From JBELMB01 sp042088665 (GTDB taxonomy: Bacteria > Pseudomonadota > Alphaproteobacteria > Rhodobacterales > Rhodobacteraceae), in contig JBELMB010000064.1 of the NCBI GenBank assembly GCA_042088665.1, positions 1 through 25,762 on the forward strand: a stretch of DNA of 25,762 nucleotides. Reading direction: 5' to 3'. How positions within the stretch are numbered: position 1 is the first letter of the stretch; every line of letters begins with the position of its first letter. The position numbers and the translations under genes were made by a program. This document shows positions 7,543 through 16,013 of the stretch, one piece after another. The notes beneath the pieces were generated by a model. It did not search any database, had not been told where the DNA came from, and was given only the letters and a program-made list of their open reading frames with translations.

Positions 7543-9894
7543 TCAGAACGGAATATCGTCCGCTGCGCACAAGAAGCGCGCGACCACCTTCTTCAGCCCC
7601 GCCTTGTCGAAGGCGATTTCGAGTTTGTCGCCCTCGATGCCCTGCACATTCCCGTATCCGAACTTCTGATGGAACACGCGTTCGCCCACGGAGAAGGCAG
7701 AAACCGCTTCGAGGTCAATCACTTGCGCGCGCGATTCCCGCGGCTGGCTGATCGGACGTTCGGACGAACGGGCTTGCAGACGCCGCCAGCCCGGTGAGTT
7801 GTAGACATTCGCCTCCATCGCTGCGGTCTCCAACGACGAGCCCGAGGCCGTTGTTGCCGCAGCGCCGAACCCGCCGCCATACAGGCCGGGCGGCGTGAGC
7901 ACTTCGACATGTTCTTCTGGCAATTCGTCCACGAAACGGGACGGCATCTGGGACTGCCATTGTCCAAAGACGCGCCGGTTGCCGGCAAAGGAAATGGTGC
8001 AGACCTCTTCGGCCCGAGTGATGCCCACGTAAGCGAGGCGGCGCTCTTCCTCGAGCCCCTTCACGCCGCTCTCGTCCATCGCGCGTTGCGACGGAAAGAG
8101 CCCGTCTTCCCATCCCGGCAGAAACACGGCGGGAAACTCCAGCCCCTTGGCGGCGTGCAGCGTCATGATCGACACCTTTGCGCCGTCCCCGCCGGACTCG
8201 TTGTCCATGACCAGCGAGACGTGCTCGAGGAAACCTTGCAGGTTTTCAAAGCCTTCCAGCGCCTTGATCAATTCCTTGAGGTTCTCCAGACGCCCCGGCG
8301 CCTCCGGCGTCTTGTCGTTCTGCCACATGGCGGTATAGCCGGATTCGTCCAGAATCTGCTCTGCCAGTTCCATGTGAGAGACCGCGTCGTCACCCGTGAT
8401 GCGCCCCCAACGCGCTAGATCCACGACCAACTGGCCCAGCGCCTTTGCGCCTTTGCCCTTGATCGCGCCCTGTTCCACCGCGAGGGCGGCGCCATCCAGC
8501 AGCGAGACACCATTCTCGCGCGCAATCATCTGAATGGTCTGCTGCGCCTTGTCGCCCAAGCCACGTTTGGGCGTATTCACGATCCGCTCGAATGCGAGAT
8601 CGTCGGCAGGCGAAACTGCGAGACGGAAATAGGCCATGGCATCGCGGATCTCCATCCGCTCGTAAAAGCGCGGGCCTCCGATGACGCGATAGGGCATTCC
8701 GATGGTCAGGAAGCGGTCCTCGAAGGCGCGCATCTGGTGAGAGGCACGGACGAGGATCGCCATTTCATCGAGATCGATGGGCCGCATGCCGCGGGTGCCG
8801 GATTGCATGGCTTCGATCTCTTCGCCGGTCCAGCGGGCCTCTTCTTCGCCGTCCCAATGGCCGATCAGGCGCAGCTTTTCGCCCTCGCGCGCCTCTGTCC
8901 ACAGCTCTTTGCCCAACCGGCTGCTGTTGCCGCGAATCACGCCCGAGGCGGCGGCAAGGATATGCGGCGTAGAGCGGTAATTCTGTTCGAGGCGCACCAC
9001 ATGAGCGCCGGGAAAATCCTTTTCGAACCGCAGGATATTGCCCACTTCGGCGCCCCGCCACCCGTAGATCGACTGATCGTCGTCACCCACGCAACACACA
9101 TTGTGATGCGACGCGGCCAGCAGCCGAAGCCAGAGATACTGGGCGACGTTCGTGTCCTGATATTCGTCCACGAGGATGTAGCGGAACCAGCGCTGGTACT
9201 GCGCCAAGACATCCTCATGCGTCTGGAAAATCACGACCATGTGCAGCAAAAGATCGCCGAAATCGACTGCGTTCAGCTCTTTCAGGCGGGCCTGATATTC
9301 CGCGTAAAGGCGCGGGCCCTGATGGTTGTAGGCACCGGCATCCGCCGCGGGAATGCGGTCCGGCGTCAGCGCGCGGTTCTTCCATCCGTCAATCAGGTTG
9401 AGCAGCATGCGCGCAGGCCAGCGCTTTTCATCAATGCCCGAGGCGACCACCAATTGCTTGAGCAGGCGTAGCTGATCATCCGTGTCGAGGATCGTGAAAT
9501 TCGACTTCAGCCCCACCAGTTCTGCGTGGCGCCGCAGGAGCTTGACACAGATGGAGTGGAAGGTCCCCATCCATGGCATGCCCTCGACAACCTGACCCAG
9601 CATCCGGGACACGCGGATTTTCATTTCCCGCGCGGCCTTGTTGGTGAAGGTCACGCTGAGGATCTCGTTCGGGCGCGCCCGGCCCGTATTGAGCAAGTGC
9701 ACGACGCGGGCGGTCAGGGCCTTTGTCTTGCCAGTCCCGGCGCCAGCCAGCATCAGCACAGGCCCGTCGAGCTTTTCGACCGCCTCGCGCTGCGCCGGGT
9801 TCAACTCATCGAGATAGGGCGCCGGGCGGGCGGCCATGGCGCGGGAAGAAAGGGACGGCGCTTCAAAGGCGTCGAATTCGTCAAAGCTGCTCAT
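7543..9894 (-). CDS. uvrD: UvrD/PcrA-type ATP-dependent DNA helicase
   Basis: Superfamily 1A 3'-5' helicase of 783 residues, acting in nucleotide excision and mismatch repair and in removing proteins or RNA polymerase from DNA. Motifs in order: Q-motif LNPAQREAV (31-39), Walker A GAGTGKT (51-57), motif Ia FTNKAARE, motif II LVDEYQDTN (241-249), motif III GDDDQSIYGWRGA (270-282), motif IV LEQNYRST, and the late motifs IMTLHAAKGLEF and EEERRLAYVGITRA. The C-terminal region (FSVGERVFHQKFGYGNVQGIEGDKL) is the Tudor-like domain that in PcrA/UvrD contacts RNA polymerase. An N-terminal acidic extension of about 25 residues precedes the helicase core. ATG 9894 has only a poor ribosome binding site. 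A perfect LexA-type box 41 bp upstream suggests SOS induction. Confidence 0.96.
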   Translation of the reverse strand: MSSFDEFDAFEAPSLSSRAMAARPAPYLDELNPAQREAVEKLDGPVLMLAGAGTGKTKALTARVVHLLNTGRARPNEILSVTFTNKAAREMKIRVSRMLGQVVEGMPWMGTFHSICVKLLRRHAELVGLKSNFTILDTDDQLRLLKQLVVASGIDEKRWPARMLLNLIDGWKNRALTPDRIPAADAGAYNHQGPRLYAEYQARLKELNAVDFGDLLLHMVVIFQTHEDVLAQYQRWFRYILVDEYQDTNVAQYLWLRLLAASHHNVCCVGDDDQSIYGWRGAEVGNILRFEKDFPGAHVVRLEQNYRSTPHILAAASGVIRGNSSRLGKELWTEAREGEKLRLIGHWDGEEEARWTGEEIEAMQSGTRGMRPIDLDEMAILVRASHQMRAFEDRFLTIGMPYRVIGGPRFYERMEIRDAMAYFRLAVSPADDLAFERIVNTPKRGLGDKAQQTIQMIARENGVSLLDGAALAVEQGAIKGKGAKALGQLVVDLARWGRITGDDAVSHMELAEQILDESGYTAMWQNDKTPEAPGRLENLKELIKALEGFENLQGFLEHVSLVMDNESGGDGAKVSIMTLHAAKGLEFPAVFLPGWEDGLFPSQRAMDESGVKGLEEERRLAYVGITRAEEVCTISFAGNRRVFGQWQSQMPSRFVDELPEEHVEVLTPPGLYGGGFGAAATTASGSSLETAAMEANVYNSPGWRRLQARSSERPISQPRESRAQVIDLEAVSAFSVGERVFHQKFGYGNVQGIEGDKLEIAFDKAGLKKVVARFLCAADDIPF

Positions 9895-9934
9895 GCGGGC
9901 AATCTAGCGCCTTCCGGACACAAGGGAAAGATGT

Positions 9935-9949
9935 GTTCGCCTTGTGTTC
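9935..9949. promoter_or_regulatory. LexA (SOS) box of uvrD
   Basis: GTTC (9935-9938), seven bases, GTTC (9946-9949): a perfect match to the alphaproteobacterial LexA operator GTTC-N7-GTTC; on the uvrD strand it reads GAAC-N7-GAAC. It ends 41 bp upstream of the uvrD start codon, a normal position for promoter repression. The match is seen directly; LexA binding is inferred from the known consensus. Confidence 0.75.
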
Positions 9950-10027
9950 CGCCCTTGCCGGTGCAGATTCTGCCCCTCTGGCGCGTCCCGGGTCGCATCC
10001 TGTCCAGAGAGCGCGCGGGAAAGCCCG

Positions 10028-10543
10028 CTAGACCGGTGAAAACACGTCTTGCGCAGGCAGCATGCGCCGGCGTGACGACTGAAAGACCGGCAGACCATCC
10101 GGCATGGGTGGCGTCGTGGACAAGGCGGTCTCTGTCGCAAAGACCGCTTTGGCAGGTTCCGGGCGCCGGGCGCGGATATTGTCCGGTGCACCAGCGGCCT
10201 CCAGCACCTGCCGGGCAACAAGCCGCGGGTCGGAATCGTCTTCGAGGACGCGGTGCAGTGATTCGAACCGTGCGGCCAGGCGCGAACTGCTGCGCAGCAC
10301 GTCGCTTGTCAGCAGGATCGTGATCAGGCGCGGGTTGCGCGATTGTGCCAGGCCGATGATCTCTGCCAGTCGGTGCCCACCTGCGGGCTCTTCGATCAGG
10401 AGGATGTCCACCACGGCACGGCGCAGACAGCATTCGGCCACCGCAAGGCTGCCGGAGCCGGTCACATGGATCCCTGCCTCCAGAAAGGCGATCTGCATGC
10501 GTTCGAGGCGGCGCGGCTGGCTGTCGATGAGCATGGCGTGCAT
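10028..10543 (-). CDS. Receiver-like (pseudo-receiver) protein without the phospho-acceptor Asp
   Basis: A 171-residue soluble protein whose first 120 residues resemble a CheY-type receiver fold: MHAMLIDSQPRRLERMQIAF (beta1 and helix 1, with a single acidic residue D7), VDILLIEEPAGG (beta3), PRLITILLTSD (beta4). The position that is normally the phosphorylated Asp at the end of beta3 is Glu (E51), and the conserved Lys of beta5 is not visible (LHRVLEDD). The remaining 50 residues are an unstructured tail rich in Pro, Arg and Ser, with no recognisable output domain. GGAGGG 7 nt upstream supports ATG 10543. It is divergent from the hydroxy-acid dehydrogenase gene and followed by uvrD on the same strand after 133 bp. 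Its partner is unknown. Confidence 0.65.
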   Translation of the reverse strand: MHAMLIDSQPRRLERMQIAFLEAGIHVTGSGSLAVAECCLRRAVVDILLIEEPAGGHRLAEIIGLAQSRNPRLITILLTSDVLRSSSRLAARFESLHRVLEDDSDPRLVARQVLEAAGAPDNIRARRPEPAKAVFATETALSTTPPMPDGLPVFQSSRRRMLPAQDVFSPV

Positions 10544-10563
10544 GGGATCCCTCCGTCTGGTCC

Positions 10564-10590
10564 GTTCCTGACAGAGTGGAACCTGCCACT
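10564..10590. promoter_or_regulatory. Two overlapping inverted repeats in the divergent promoter
   Basis: GTTCC (10564-10568) with GGAAC (10578-10582), and AGTGG (10575-10579) with CCACT (10586-10590), overlap in the region between the pseudo-receiver gene and the alpha-hydroxy-acid dehydrogenase gene. This could be an operator for either gene. It is not a LexA box, because the GTTC-N7-GTTC pattern is absent. Confidence 0.3.
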
Positions 10591-10662
10591 TAAGAAATTC
10601 TGAAGATTTGAAATGAAATGGCAGGGCTGGCCTCCCGGGGCGAAATTGCGCCAGAGTGCCTC

Positions 10663-11844
10663 ATGGATCTGACTCGCTATATGACCGTTGCCGATCTGCG
10701 CGCCCGTGCACGGCGCCGCGTGCCGCATTTCGCATGGGCCTACCTCGACACCGCGACGGGGACCGAGGCCACCCTCAGACGCAATCGTGCGGCGCTGGAC
10801 CGGGTGCTGTTCATGCCGGCCATCATGCGGGGTGAAATCACGCCGGATTTCTCGACCACGCTTTTTGGCCAGCCCCACCCCCTGCCCTTCGGCGTGGCGC
10901 CGGTTGGCCAGTCCGGACTGCTGTGGCCTGACGCCGAACGCACGCTGGCACGGGCAGCGACACGCGCGGGGCTGCCCTACGGGCTGTCGACCGTGGCCAA
11001 TACCACGCCCGAAGAGGTTGGCCCCGAGGTCGACGGACGCGGCTGGTACCAGCTTTATACCCCACGGGAGATCCCGGTCAGGCTGGACGTGTTGCAGCGC
11101 ATCAAGGAGTCGGGCTTTCACGTGCTGGTGCTGACGGCGGATGTGCCCACGGCCGCGCGGCGCGAGGCGCAGGTCAAGGGCGGTCTGGTGCAGCCGCCGC
11201 GCATCACGCCCCGCATCGCGCTGCAATGTGCGCTGCGCCCCGCGTGGTCGTTGGCGCGGTTGCGCGCGGGCATGCCCCGGATGAAGACGCTGGACCGCTA
11301 CACGCAGGACACCACGACCCGCGACCCCACGGCCCATGTGGGCTATTTGCTGCGCACCGTGCCGGATTGGGACTATCTGGCATGGATCAGGGAACATTGG
11401 GACGGATTGCTGGTCGTGAAGGGCGTCATGCGCAAGGAAGACGTCCCAAAGCTGGAGGCCGGGGGCGTCGATGGCATCTGGGTGTCGAACCACGCCGGGC
11501 GGCAATTCGACGGCGCGCCCTCTGCGATTCAGGTTCTGCCTGAAATCCGGGCACAGACAAAGCTGCCCATCATCTTTGACAGCGGCGTCGAGTCCGGGCT
11601 GGATATCTTGCGTGCGATCGCGCTGGGGGCGGATTTCGTGATGATGGGCCGGGCGTGGCACTACGCGATCTGCGCCCTTGGCGAAGCCGGACCGCCGCAT
11701 CTGATCGAGATGCTGCGCAAGGACATGGTGGCCAATATTGGCCAGTTGGGCGAGGCCCGACCGGAGGATCTGCGGGGGCAGGCCATCATCTCTCCGCCGT
11801 TCGATCCACATCACCCGGGTCTGCACGGGCTGCCAAGCCTCTGA
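10663..11844 (+). CDS. FMN-dependent alpha-hydroxy-acid dehydrogenase (L-lactate dehydrogenase LldD family)
   Basis: TIM-barrel flavoprotein of 393 residues expected to oxidise a 2-hydroxy acid such as L-lactate to the 2-keto acid, usually passing electrons to the quinone pool. Family marks: FAWAYLDTATGTEATLRRN near the start, PFGVAPVGQSGLLWPD, YGLSTVANTTPEEV, WYQLYTPRE (FMN and substrate tyrosine), LVVKGVMRKEDV with the FMN lysine, SNHAGRQFDGAPSA with the catalytic base H277 and the following Arg, and FDSGVESGLDILRAIALGADFVMMGRAW (phosphate site). The usual HGGRQ is HAGRQ here, and the GGAxDE near the N-terminus is replaced by TATGTE, so the substrate may not be lactate. ATG 10663 is chosen because MDLTRYMTVADLRARARRR matches the family start; an in-frame ATG lies at 10618. 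Mandelate or glycolate-type substrates are alternatives. Confidence 0.85.
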   Translation: MDLTRYMTVADLRARARRRVPHFAWAYLDTATGTEATLRRNRAALDRVLFMPAIMRGEITPDFSTTLFGQPHPLPFGVAPVGQSGLLWPDAERTLARAATRAGLPYGLSTVANTTPEEVGPEVDGRGWYQLYTPREIPVRLDVLQRIKESGFHVLVLTADVPTAARREAQVKGGLVQPPRITPRIALQCALRPAWSLARLRAGMPRMKTLDRYTQDTTTRDPTAHVGYLLRTVPDWDYLAWIREHWDGLLVVKGVMRKEDVPKLEAGGVDGIWVSNHAGRQFDGAPSAIQVLPEIRAQTKLPIIFDSGVESGLDILRAIALGADFVMMGRAWHYAICALGEAGPPHLIEMLRKDMVANIGQLGEARPEDLRGQAIISPPFDPHHPGLHGLPSL

Positions 11845-11884
11845 GCACGCGCAGGCCCGGTCGCGGGATCCCGGCAACGCCCAT

Positions 11885-11950
11885 GCTTTGCCCAAAGACT
11901 TTGCCCAGAAACTTTGCAAAGCCTTTCGCTAACAGGAATTAATTTGCAAA
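11885..11950 (+). promoter_or_regulatory. CTTTGC/TTTGCAAA operator array upstream of pyc
   Basis: CTTTGC occurs three times at exact 13-bp intervals (11886, 11899, 11912). The third copy is part of the perfect palindrome CTTTGCAAAG (11912-11921). A second perfect TTTGCAAA lies at 11943-11950, exactly 30 bp after the first (11913-11920). TTTGCAAA elements are known binding sites of ScfR-family regulators of short-chain acyl-CoA metabolism (RamB, PccR, MccR). The array ends 87 bp before the pyc start codon, so control of this anaplerotic gene by acyl-CoA status is likely but inferred. Confidence 0.55.
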
Positions 11951-11994
11951 CCCCTCTTGCGCCGCAGCGCAGCGATGCGTCAGAAGAAAGATTA

Positions 11995-12010
11995 TTGCGC
12001 GATTGCGCAA
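11995..12010 (+). promoter_or_regulatory. Inverted repeat in the pyc leader
   Basis: TTGCGC (11995-12000) and GCGCAA (12005-12010) flank GATT, 27 bp before the pyc ATG and just before its ribosome binding site (GAAAGGA at about 12022-12028). It can be a DNA operator or a small hairpin in the leader. Confidence 0.35.
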
Positions 12011-12037
12011 GACGGCTGCGTGAAAGGACCATTTGTC

Positions 12038-15000
12038 ATGCCCGATTTCGAGAAGATCCTCGTCGCGAACCGCGGTGAAATCGCCATTCGCATCATGCGC
12101 GCCGCCAATGAGATGGGCAAAAAGACCGTCGCGGTCTTTGCCGAAGAGGACAAGCTCGGGCTGCACCGGTTCAAGGCGGACGAGGCTTACCGCATCGGCG
12201 AAGGCATGGGCCCCGTGCAGGCCTATCTCGCCATCGAGGAAATCATACGCGTGGCCAAGGCCAGCGGCGCGGATGCCATTCATCCGGGCTATGGCCTGCT
12301 GTCCGAGAACCCCGATTTCGTGGATGCCTGCGCCGAGGCCGGCATCACCTTTATCGGACCGAAGGCGGACACCATGCGCGCGCTTGGCGACAAGGCAAGC
12401 GCCCGCAAGGTTGCCGTCGCAGCCGGTGTGCCGGTGATCCCCGCGACCGAGGTTCTGGGGGACGATTTCGACGCCATCACGCGCGAGGCCGAAGAGATCG
12501 GCTACCCGCTGATGCTGAAGGCCTCATGGGGCGGTGGCGGACGCGGCATGCGCCCCATCGACGGCCCCGAGGACCTCAAGGACAAGGTGCTGGAAGGCCG
12601 CCGCGAGGCGGAGGCCGCCTTTGGCAACGGCGAGGGTTATCTGGAAAAGATGATCATCCGCGCCCGCCACGTCGAGGTGCAGATCCTCGGCGACAAGCAG
12701 GGCAATATCTACCACCTGTATGAGCGCGACTGCTCTGTGCAGCGCCGCAACCAGAAGGTCGTCGAACGCGCCCCCGCGCCCTACCTCAGCGAGGCCCAGC
12801 GCGAAGAGATCTGCGAGCTGGGACGCAAGATCTGTGCCCATGTGAACTATGAATGCGCAGGCACGGTCGAATTCCTGATGGATATGGACACGGGCAAGTT
12901 CTACTTCATCGAAGTGAACCCGCGCGTGCAGGTCGAGCACACCGTCACCGAAGAAGTGACCGGCATCGACATCGTGCAGGCTCAGATCATGATCGCCGAG
13001 GGCAAGAGCCTGTCCGAAGCGACCGGCAAGGCCAGCCAGTATGACGTGCGCCTGACCGGCCATGCCTTGCAGACCCGGATCACCACCGAGGATCCGGCCA
13101 ACAACTTTATCCCCGATTACGGGCGTATCACGGCGTTCCGCTCCGCCACCGGCATGGGCATCCGGCTGGATGGTGGCACCGCCTATTCCGGTGGCGTCAT
13201 CACACGCTTTTACGATTCGCTGCTGGTCAAGGTCACGGCAAAGGCCCAGACCCCGGAACAGGCGATCCGGCGCATGGACCGCGCCCTGCGCGAATTCCGC
13301 ATCCGCGGCGTGACCACGAACATCGAATTCGTGATCAACCTGCTCAAGCATCCGGTCTTTCTGACCAACCAGTACACCACGAAATTCATCGACACGACGC
13401 CTGACCTGTTTGATTTCAAGCAGCGCAAGGACCGCGGCACCAAGGTGCTGACCTATATCGCCGATATCTCGGTCAATGGTCACCCCGAAGTGGCAGGGCG
13501 CCCGATGCCTGCCAAAGACCTGAAGCCCGCGCGCGCGCCAAAAGGCCCATGGGAAGAGACCCCGCCCCCCGGCACCAAGACGCTGCTGGACGAAAAGGGC
13601 CCCAAGGCCGTGGCCGACTGGATGCTGGCGCAGGACAAGCTGCTGATCACCGACACCACCATGCGGGACGGGCACCAGTCGCTTCTGGCGACCCGGATGC
13701 GGTCCATCGACATGATCACCGTGGCGCCGGCTTATGCACATACCATGCCGCAGCTCTTCTCGATGGAATGTTGGGGCGGGGCCACATTTGATGTGGCTTA
13801 CCGCTTCTTGCAGGAATGCCCATGGCAGCGCCTTCGCGACCTGCGCGCGCGGATGCCCAACCTGCTGACGCAGATGCTGCTGCGCGGGGCCAATGGCGTC
13901 GGCTACACCAATTACCCCGACAACGTGGTGCAGTTCTTTGTCAAACAGGCGGCAGAGACCGGCGTCGACGTCTTCCGCGTCTTTGACAGCCTCAATTGGG
14001 TGGAGAACATGCGCGTCGCCATGGATGCGGTGCTGGAACAGGACCGCATCCTCGAAGGGACGGTCTGCTACACCGGTGACATGCTCGACCCGGACCGCGC
14101 AAAATACGATCTGAAGTATTACGTGGCCATGGCGCAGGAGCTCAAGGATGCTGGCGCCCATGTGATCGGGCTGAAGGACATGGCGGGCCTGCTGAAGGCG
14201 AACGCCGCCTATACCCTCGTCAAGGCCCTCAAGGAAGAGGTTGGCCTGCCGGTTCATTTCCACACGCATGACACCTCTGGTGCGGCCATCGCCACCATCA
14301 TGGAGGCCGCCCGCGCGGGCGTGGACTGTGTCGATGCGGCGATGGATTCGCTCTCGGGCAACACCTCGCAGCCGACCCTTGGCTCTGTGGTCGAAGCCTT
14401 GCGGTTCACCGAACGGGACACCGGCCTCGACATGGCCGTGATCCGCCAGATCTCCAACTATTGGGAGGCGGTGCGCGGGCAATACGCGGCCTTTGAGTCG
14501 GGCATGCAAAGCCCCGCCTCAGAGGTCTACCTGCACGAGATGCCCGGCGGCCAGTTCACCAACCTCAAGGCGCAGGCCCGCAGTCTGGGACTCGAAGAGC
14601 GCTGGCACGAGGTCGCGCAGACCTATGCGGATGTGAACCAGATGTTCGGCGATATCGTCAAGGTCACCCCCTCCTCCAAGGTGGTGGGCGACATGGCGCT
14701 GATGATGGTGAGCCAGGGGCTGAGCCGCACGGATGTGGAAAGCCCGGCCTCCGAGGTCAGCTTTCCCGATTCGGTGATCGACATGATGAAGGGCAATCTC
14801 GGTCAGCCCCCCGGGGGCTGGCCCGCAGGCATCCAGAAGAAGATCCTCAAGGACGAAGCCGCCTTCACCGAACGGCCCGGCCTGCGCGCCGACCCGATCG
14901 ACATCGAGGACAGCCGCGCAAAGCTGGGCGCGATCTTTGGCGGTCGCCAGTTCGATGACGAGGATCTGAACGGCTACCTGATGTATCCGAAGGTCTTTAC

Positions 15001-15484
15001 CGATTACGCCACGCGGCACGAGCAATACGGCCCGGTCCGCAGCCTGCCGACAATGACCTTTTTCTACGGGATGCAACCGGGCGAGGAACTGACCGCTGAG
15101 ATCGACCCCGGCAAGACGCTGGAGATCCGCCTTCAGGCCATCGGAGAGACGCAGGACGACGGCGAAGTGCGCGTGTTCTTCGAGCTGAACGGCCAGCCCC
15201 GGACGATCCGTGTGCCCGACCGCAAGGCAAAGGCCGCCAGCGCGTCCCGGCCCAAGGCCGAGGTCGGCAACGCCGCCCATGTGGGTGCGCCAATGCCGGG
15301 TGTGGTCTCTTCTGTCGCGGTCAAGACGGGCGACAAGGTGAAAACCGGCGACCTGCTGCTGACGATCGAAGCGATGAAGATGGAAACCGGCCTGCATGCG
15401 GAAAAGGACGGCGTGGTGAATGCGGTGCATGTGCAGCCCGGTGGCCAGATCGACGCCAAGGACCTTCTGGTCGAACTGGGCTGA
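12038..15484 (+). CDS. pyc: Pyruvate carboxylase
   Basis: Biotin enzyme that makes oxaloacetate from pyruvate, bicarbonate and ATP to refill the citric acid cycle. The 1148 residues are full length and contain all parts on one chain. The biotin carboxylase domain runs from about 1 to 455 (KILVANRGEIAIRIMRAA, ATP-grasp loop SWGGGGRGMR, FIEVNPRVQVEHTVTE). The carboxyltransferase domain is at about 535-810, with metal ligand D544 (TTMRDGHQS), the carbamylated lysine K713 (GLKDMAGLL), and H742 and H744 (HFHTHDTSG). The tetramerisation region and the biotin carboxyl carrier domain follow, with biotinyl lysine K1114 (EAMKMETG). ATG 12038 is chosen from GAAAGGA about 9 nt upstream and the MPDFEKILVANRGE start; the frame is open 27 codons further up, through the leader hairpin. 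A repeat array upstream suggests acyl-CoA-responsive control. No acetyl-CoA carboxylase-type neighbours are present. Confidence 0.98.
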   Translation: MPDFEKILVANRGEIAIRIMRAANEMGKKTVAVFAEEDKLGLHRFKADEAYRIGEGMGPVQAYLAIEEIIRVAKASGADAIHPGYGLLSENPDFVDACAEAGITFIGPKADTMRALGDKASARKVAVAAGVPVIPATEVLGDDFDAITREAEEIGYPLMLKASWGGGGRGMRPIDGPEDLKDKVLEGRREAEAAFGNGEGYLEKMIIRARHVEVQILGDKQGNIYHLYERDCSVQRRNQKVVERAPAPYLSEAQREEICELGRKICAHVNYECAGTVEFLMDMDTGKFYFIEVNPRVQVEHTVTEEVTGIDIVQAQIMIAEGKSLSEATGKASQYDVRLTGHALQTRITTEDPANNFIPDYGRITAFRSATGMGIRLDGGTAYSGGVITRFYDSLLVKVTAKAQTPEQAIRRMDRALREFRIRGVTTNIEFVINLLKHPVFLTNQYTTKFIDTTPDLFDFKQRKDRGTKVLTYIADISVNGHPEVAGRPMPAKDLKPARAPKGPWEETPPPGTKTLLDEKGPKAVADWMLAQDKLLITDTTMRDGHQSLLATRMRSIDMITVAPAYAHTMPQLFSMECWGGATFDVAYRFLQECPWQRLRDLRARMPNLLTQMLLRGANGVGYTNYPDNVVQFFVKQAAETGVDVFRVFDSLNWVENMRVAMDAVLEQDRILEGTVCYTGDMLDPDRAKYDLKYYVAMAQELKDAGAHVIGLKDMAGLLKANAAYTLVKALKEEVGLPVHFHTHDTSGAAIATIMEAARAGVDCVDAAMDSLSGNTSQPTLGSVVEALRFTERDTGLDMAVIRQISNYWEAVRGQYAAFESGMQSPASEVYLHEMPGGQFTNLKAQARSLGLEERWHEVAQTYADVNQMFGDIVKVTPSSKVVGDMALMMVSQGLSRTDVESPASEVSFPDSVIDMMKGNLGQPPGGWPAGIQKKILKDEAAFTERPGLRADPIDIEDSRAKLGAIFGGRQFDDEDLNGYLMYPKVFTDYATRHEQYGPVRSLPTMTFFYGMQPGEELTAEIDPGKTLEIRLQAIGETQDDGEVRVFFELNGQPRTIRVPDRKAKAASASRPKAEVGNAAHVGAPMPGVVSSVAVKTGDKVKTGDLLLTIEAMKMETGLHAEKDGVVNAVHVQPGGQIDAKDLLVELG

Positions 15485-15505
15485 CGTCTTCTGTGATGCT
15501 CTTGA

Positions 15506-15534
15506 GGGGCCGGCCAGAACCCTGTCCGGCCCTT
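15506..15534 (+). terminator. Probable pyc terminator hairpin
   Basis: GGGCCGG (15507-15513) and CCGGCCC (15526-15532) form a perfect 7-bp stem 22 bp after the pyc stop, followed by only TT. The stem is strong but the T-run is short. Confidence 0.5.
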
Positions 15535-16013
15535 CGCATGTCTGCCCCCCTGTTCTCCTTGCGAGACGGGCGCTCATACCAAGACGCCAACCAGTTCGGC
15601 CCAGCCAGACTTGGCAGCCCCGCGCATCCCCATGTGCAAGCAACAGGTGCCAGCGCGGCCAAAGACCCTCGCTCGATCTTCAGCGGGCAAAGGCTTGCGG
15701 CCAGCCTAGCGACAGCCCGGGTATTTCTGCCCAAATGTTGGGCGTCTCACATGGGACGGCTTGGCCCATGGCGCCCGCCAAGCGCGCTCAAGACTTCCGC
15801 GGCCTGCCCTGTTGGGCGCTACGAAACCGCCACACCCGTTCGCGTCCCTGACGACGCCCCCACGCCCCGAACAGCCCCCGCGAACAGCCCCCCCCTCTCG
15901 CAACCGCGAAACACCCCCACGGCCGAGGGTGACGCAGGGGTGACTTGCATCTGCTGTCCCCTCGGATTAGGGGGAGCCAACACCTTGGTCTGCAATCCAA
16001 AAGGCCCCAACTC
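15535..16013. other. Long gene-free stretch between pyc and hisA
   Basis: All frames through this stretch give Pro/Arg/Ser-rich low-quality translations with no family resemblance, and third-position bias is lost. I see no tRNA, insertion-sequence ends or long repeat. A small dyad, CCCAA-ATG-TTGGG, lies at about 15731-15743. The last 50 bp must hold the hisA promoter or leader, but no clear -10/-35 pair stands out. Confidence 0.5.

Noticed and set aside
10564..10582. Second LexA box before the pseudo-receiver gene
   Set aside because: GTTCC...GGAAC is an inverted repeat; the required direct GTTC-N7-GTTC spacing is not present.
12524..14509. A 661-codon open frame antisense to pyc
   Set aside because: Its translation is His/Gly/Val-rich with no family resemblance, and pyc is unmistakable on the other strand.
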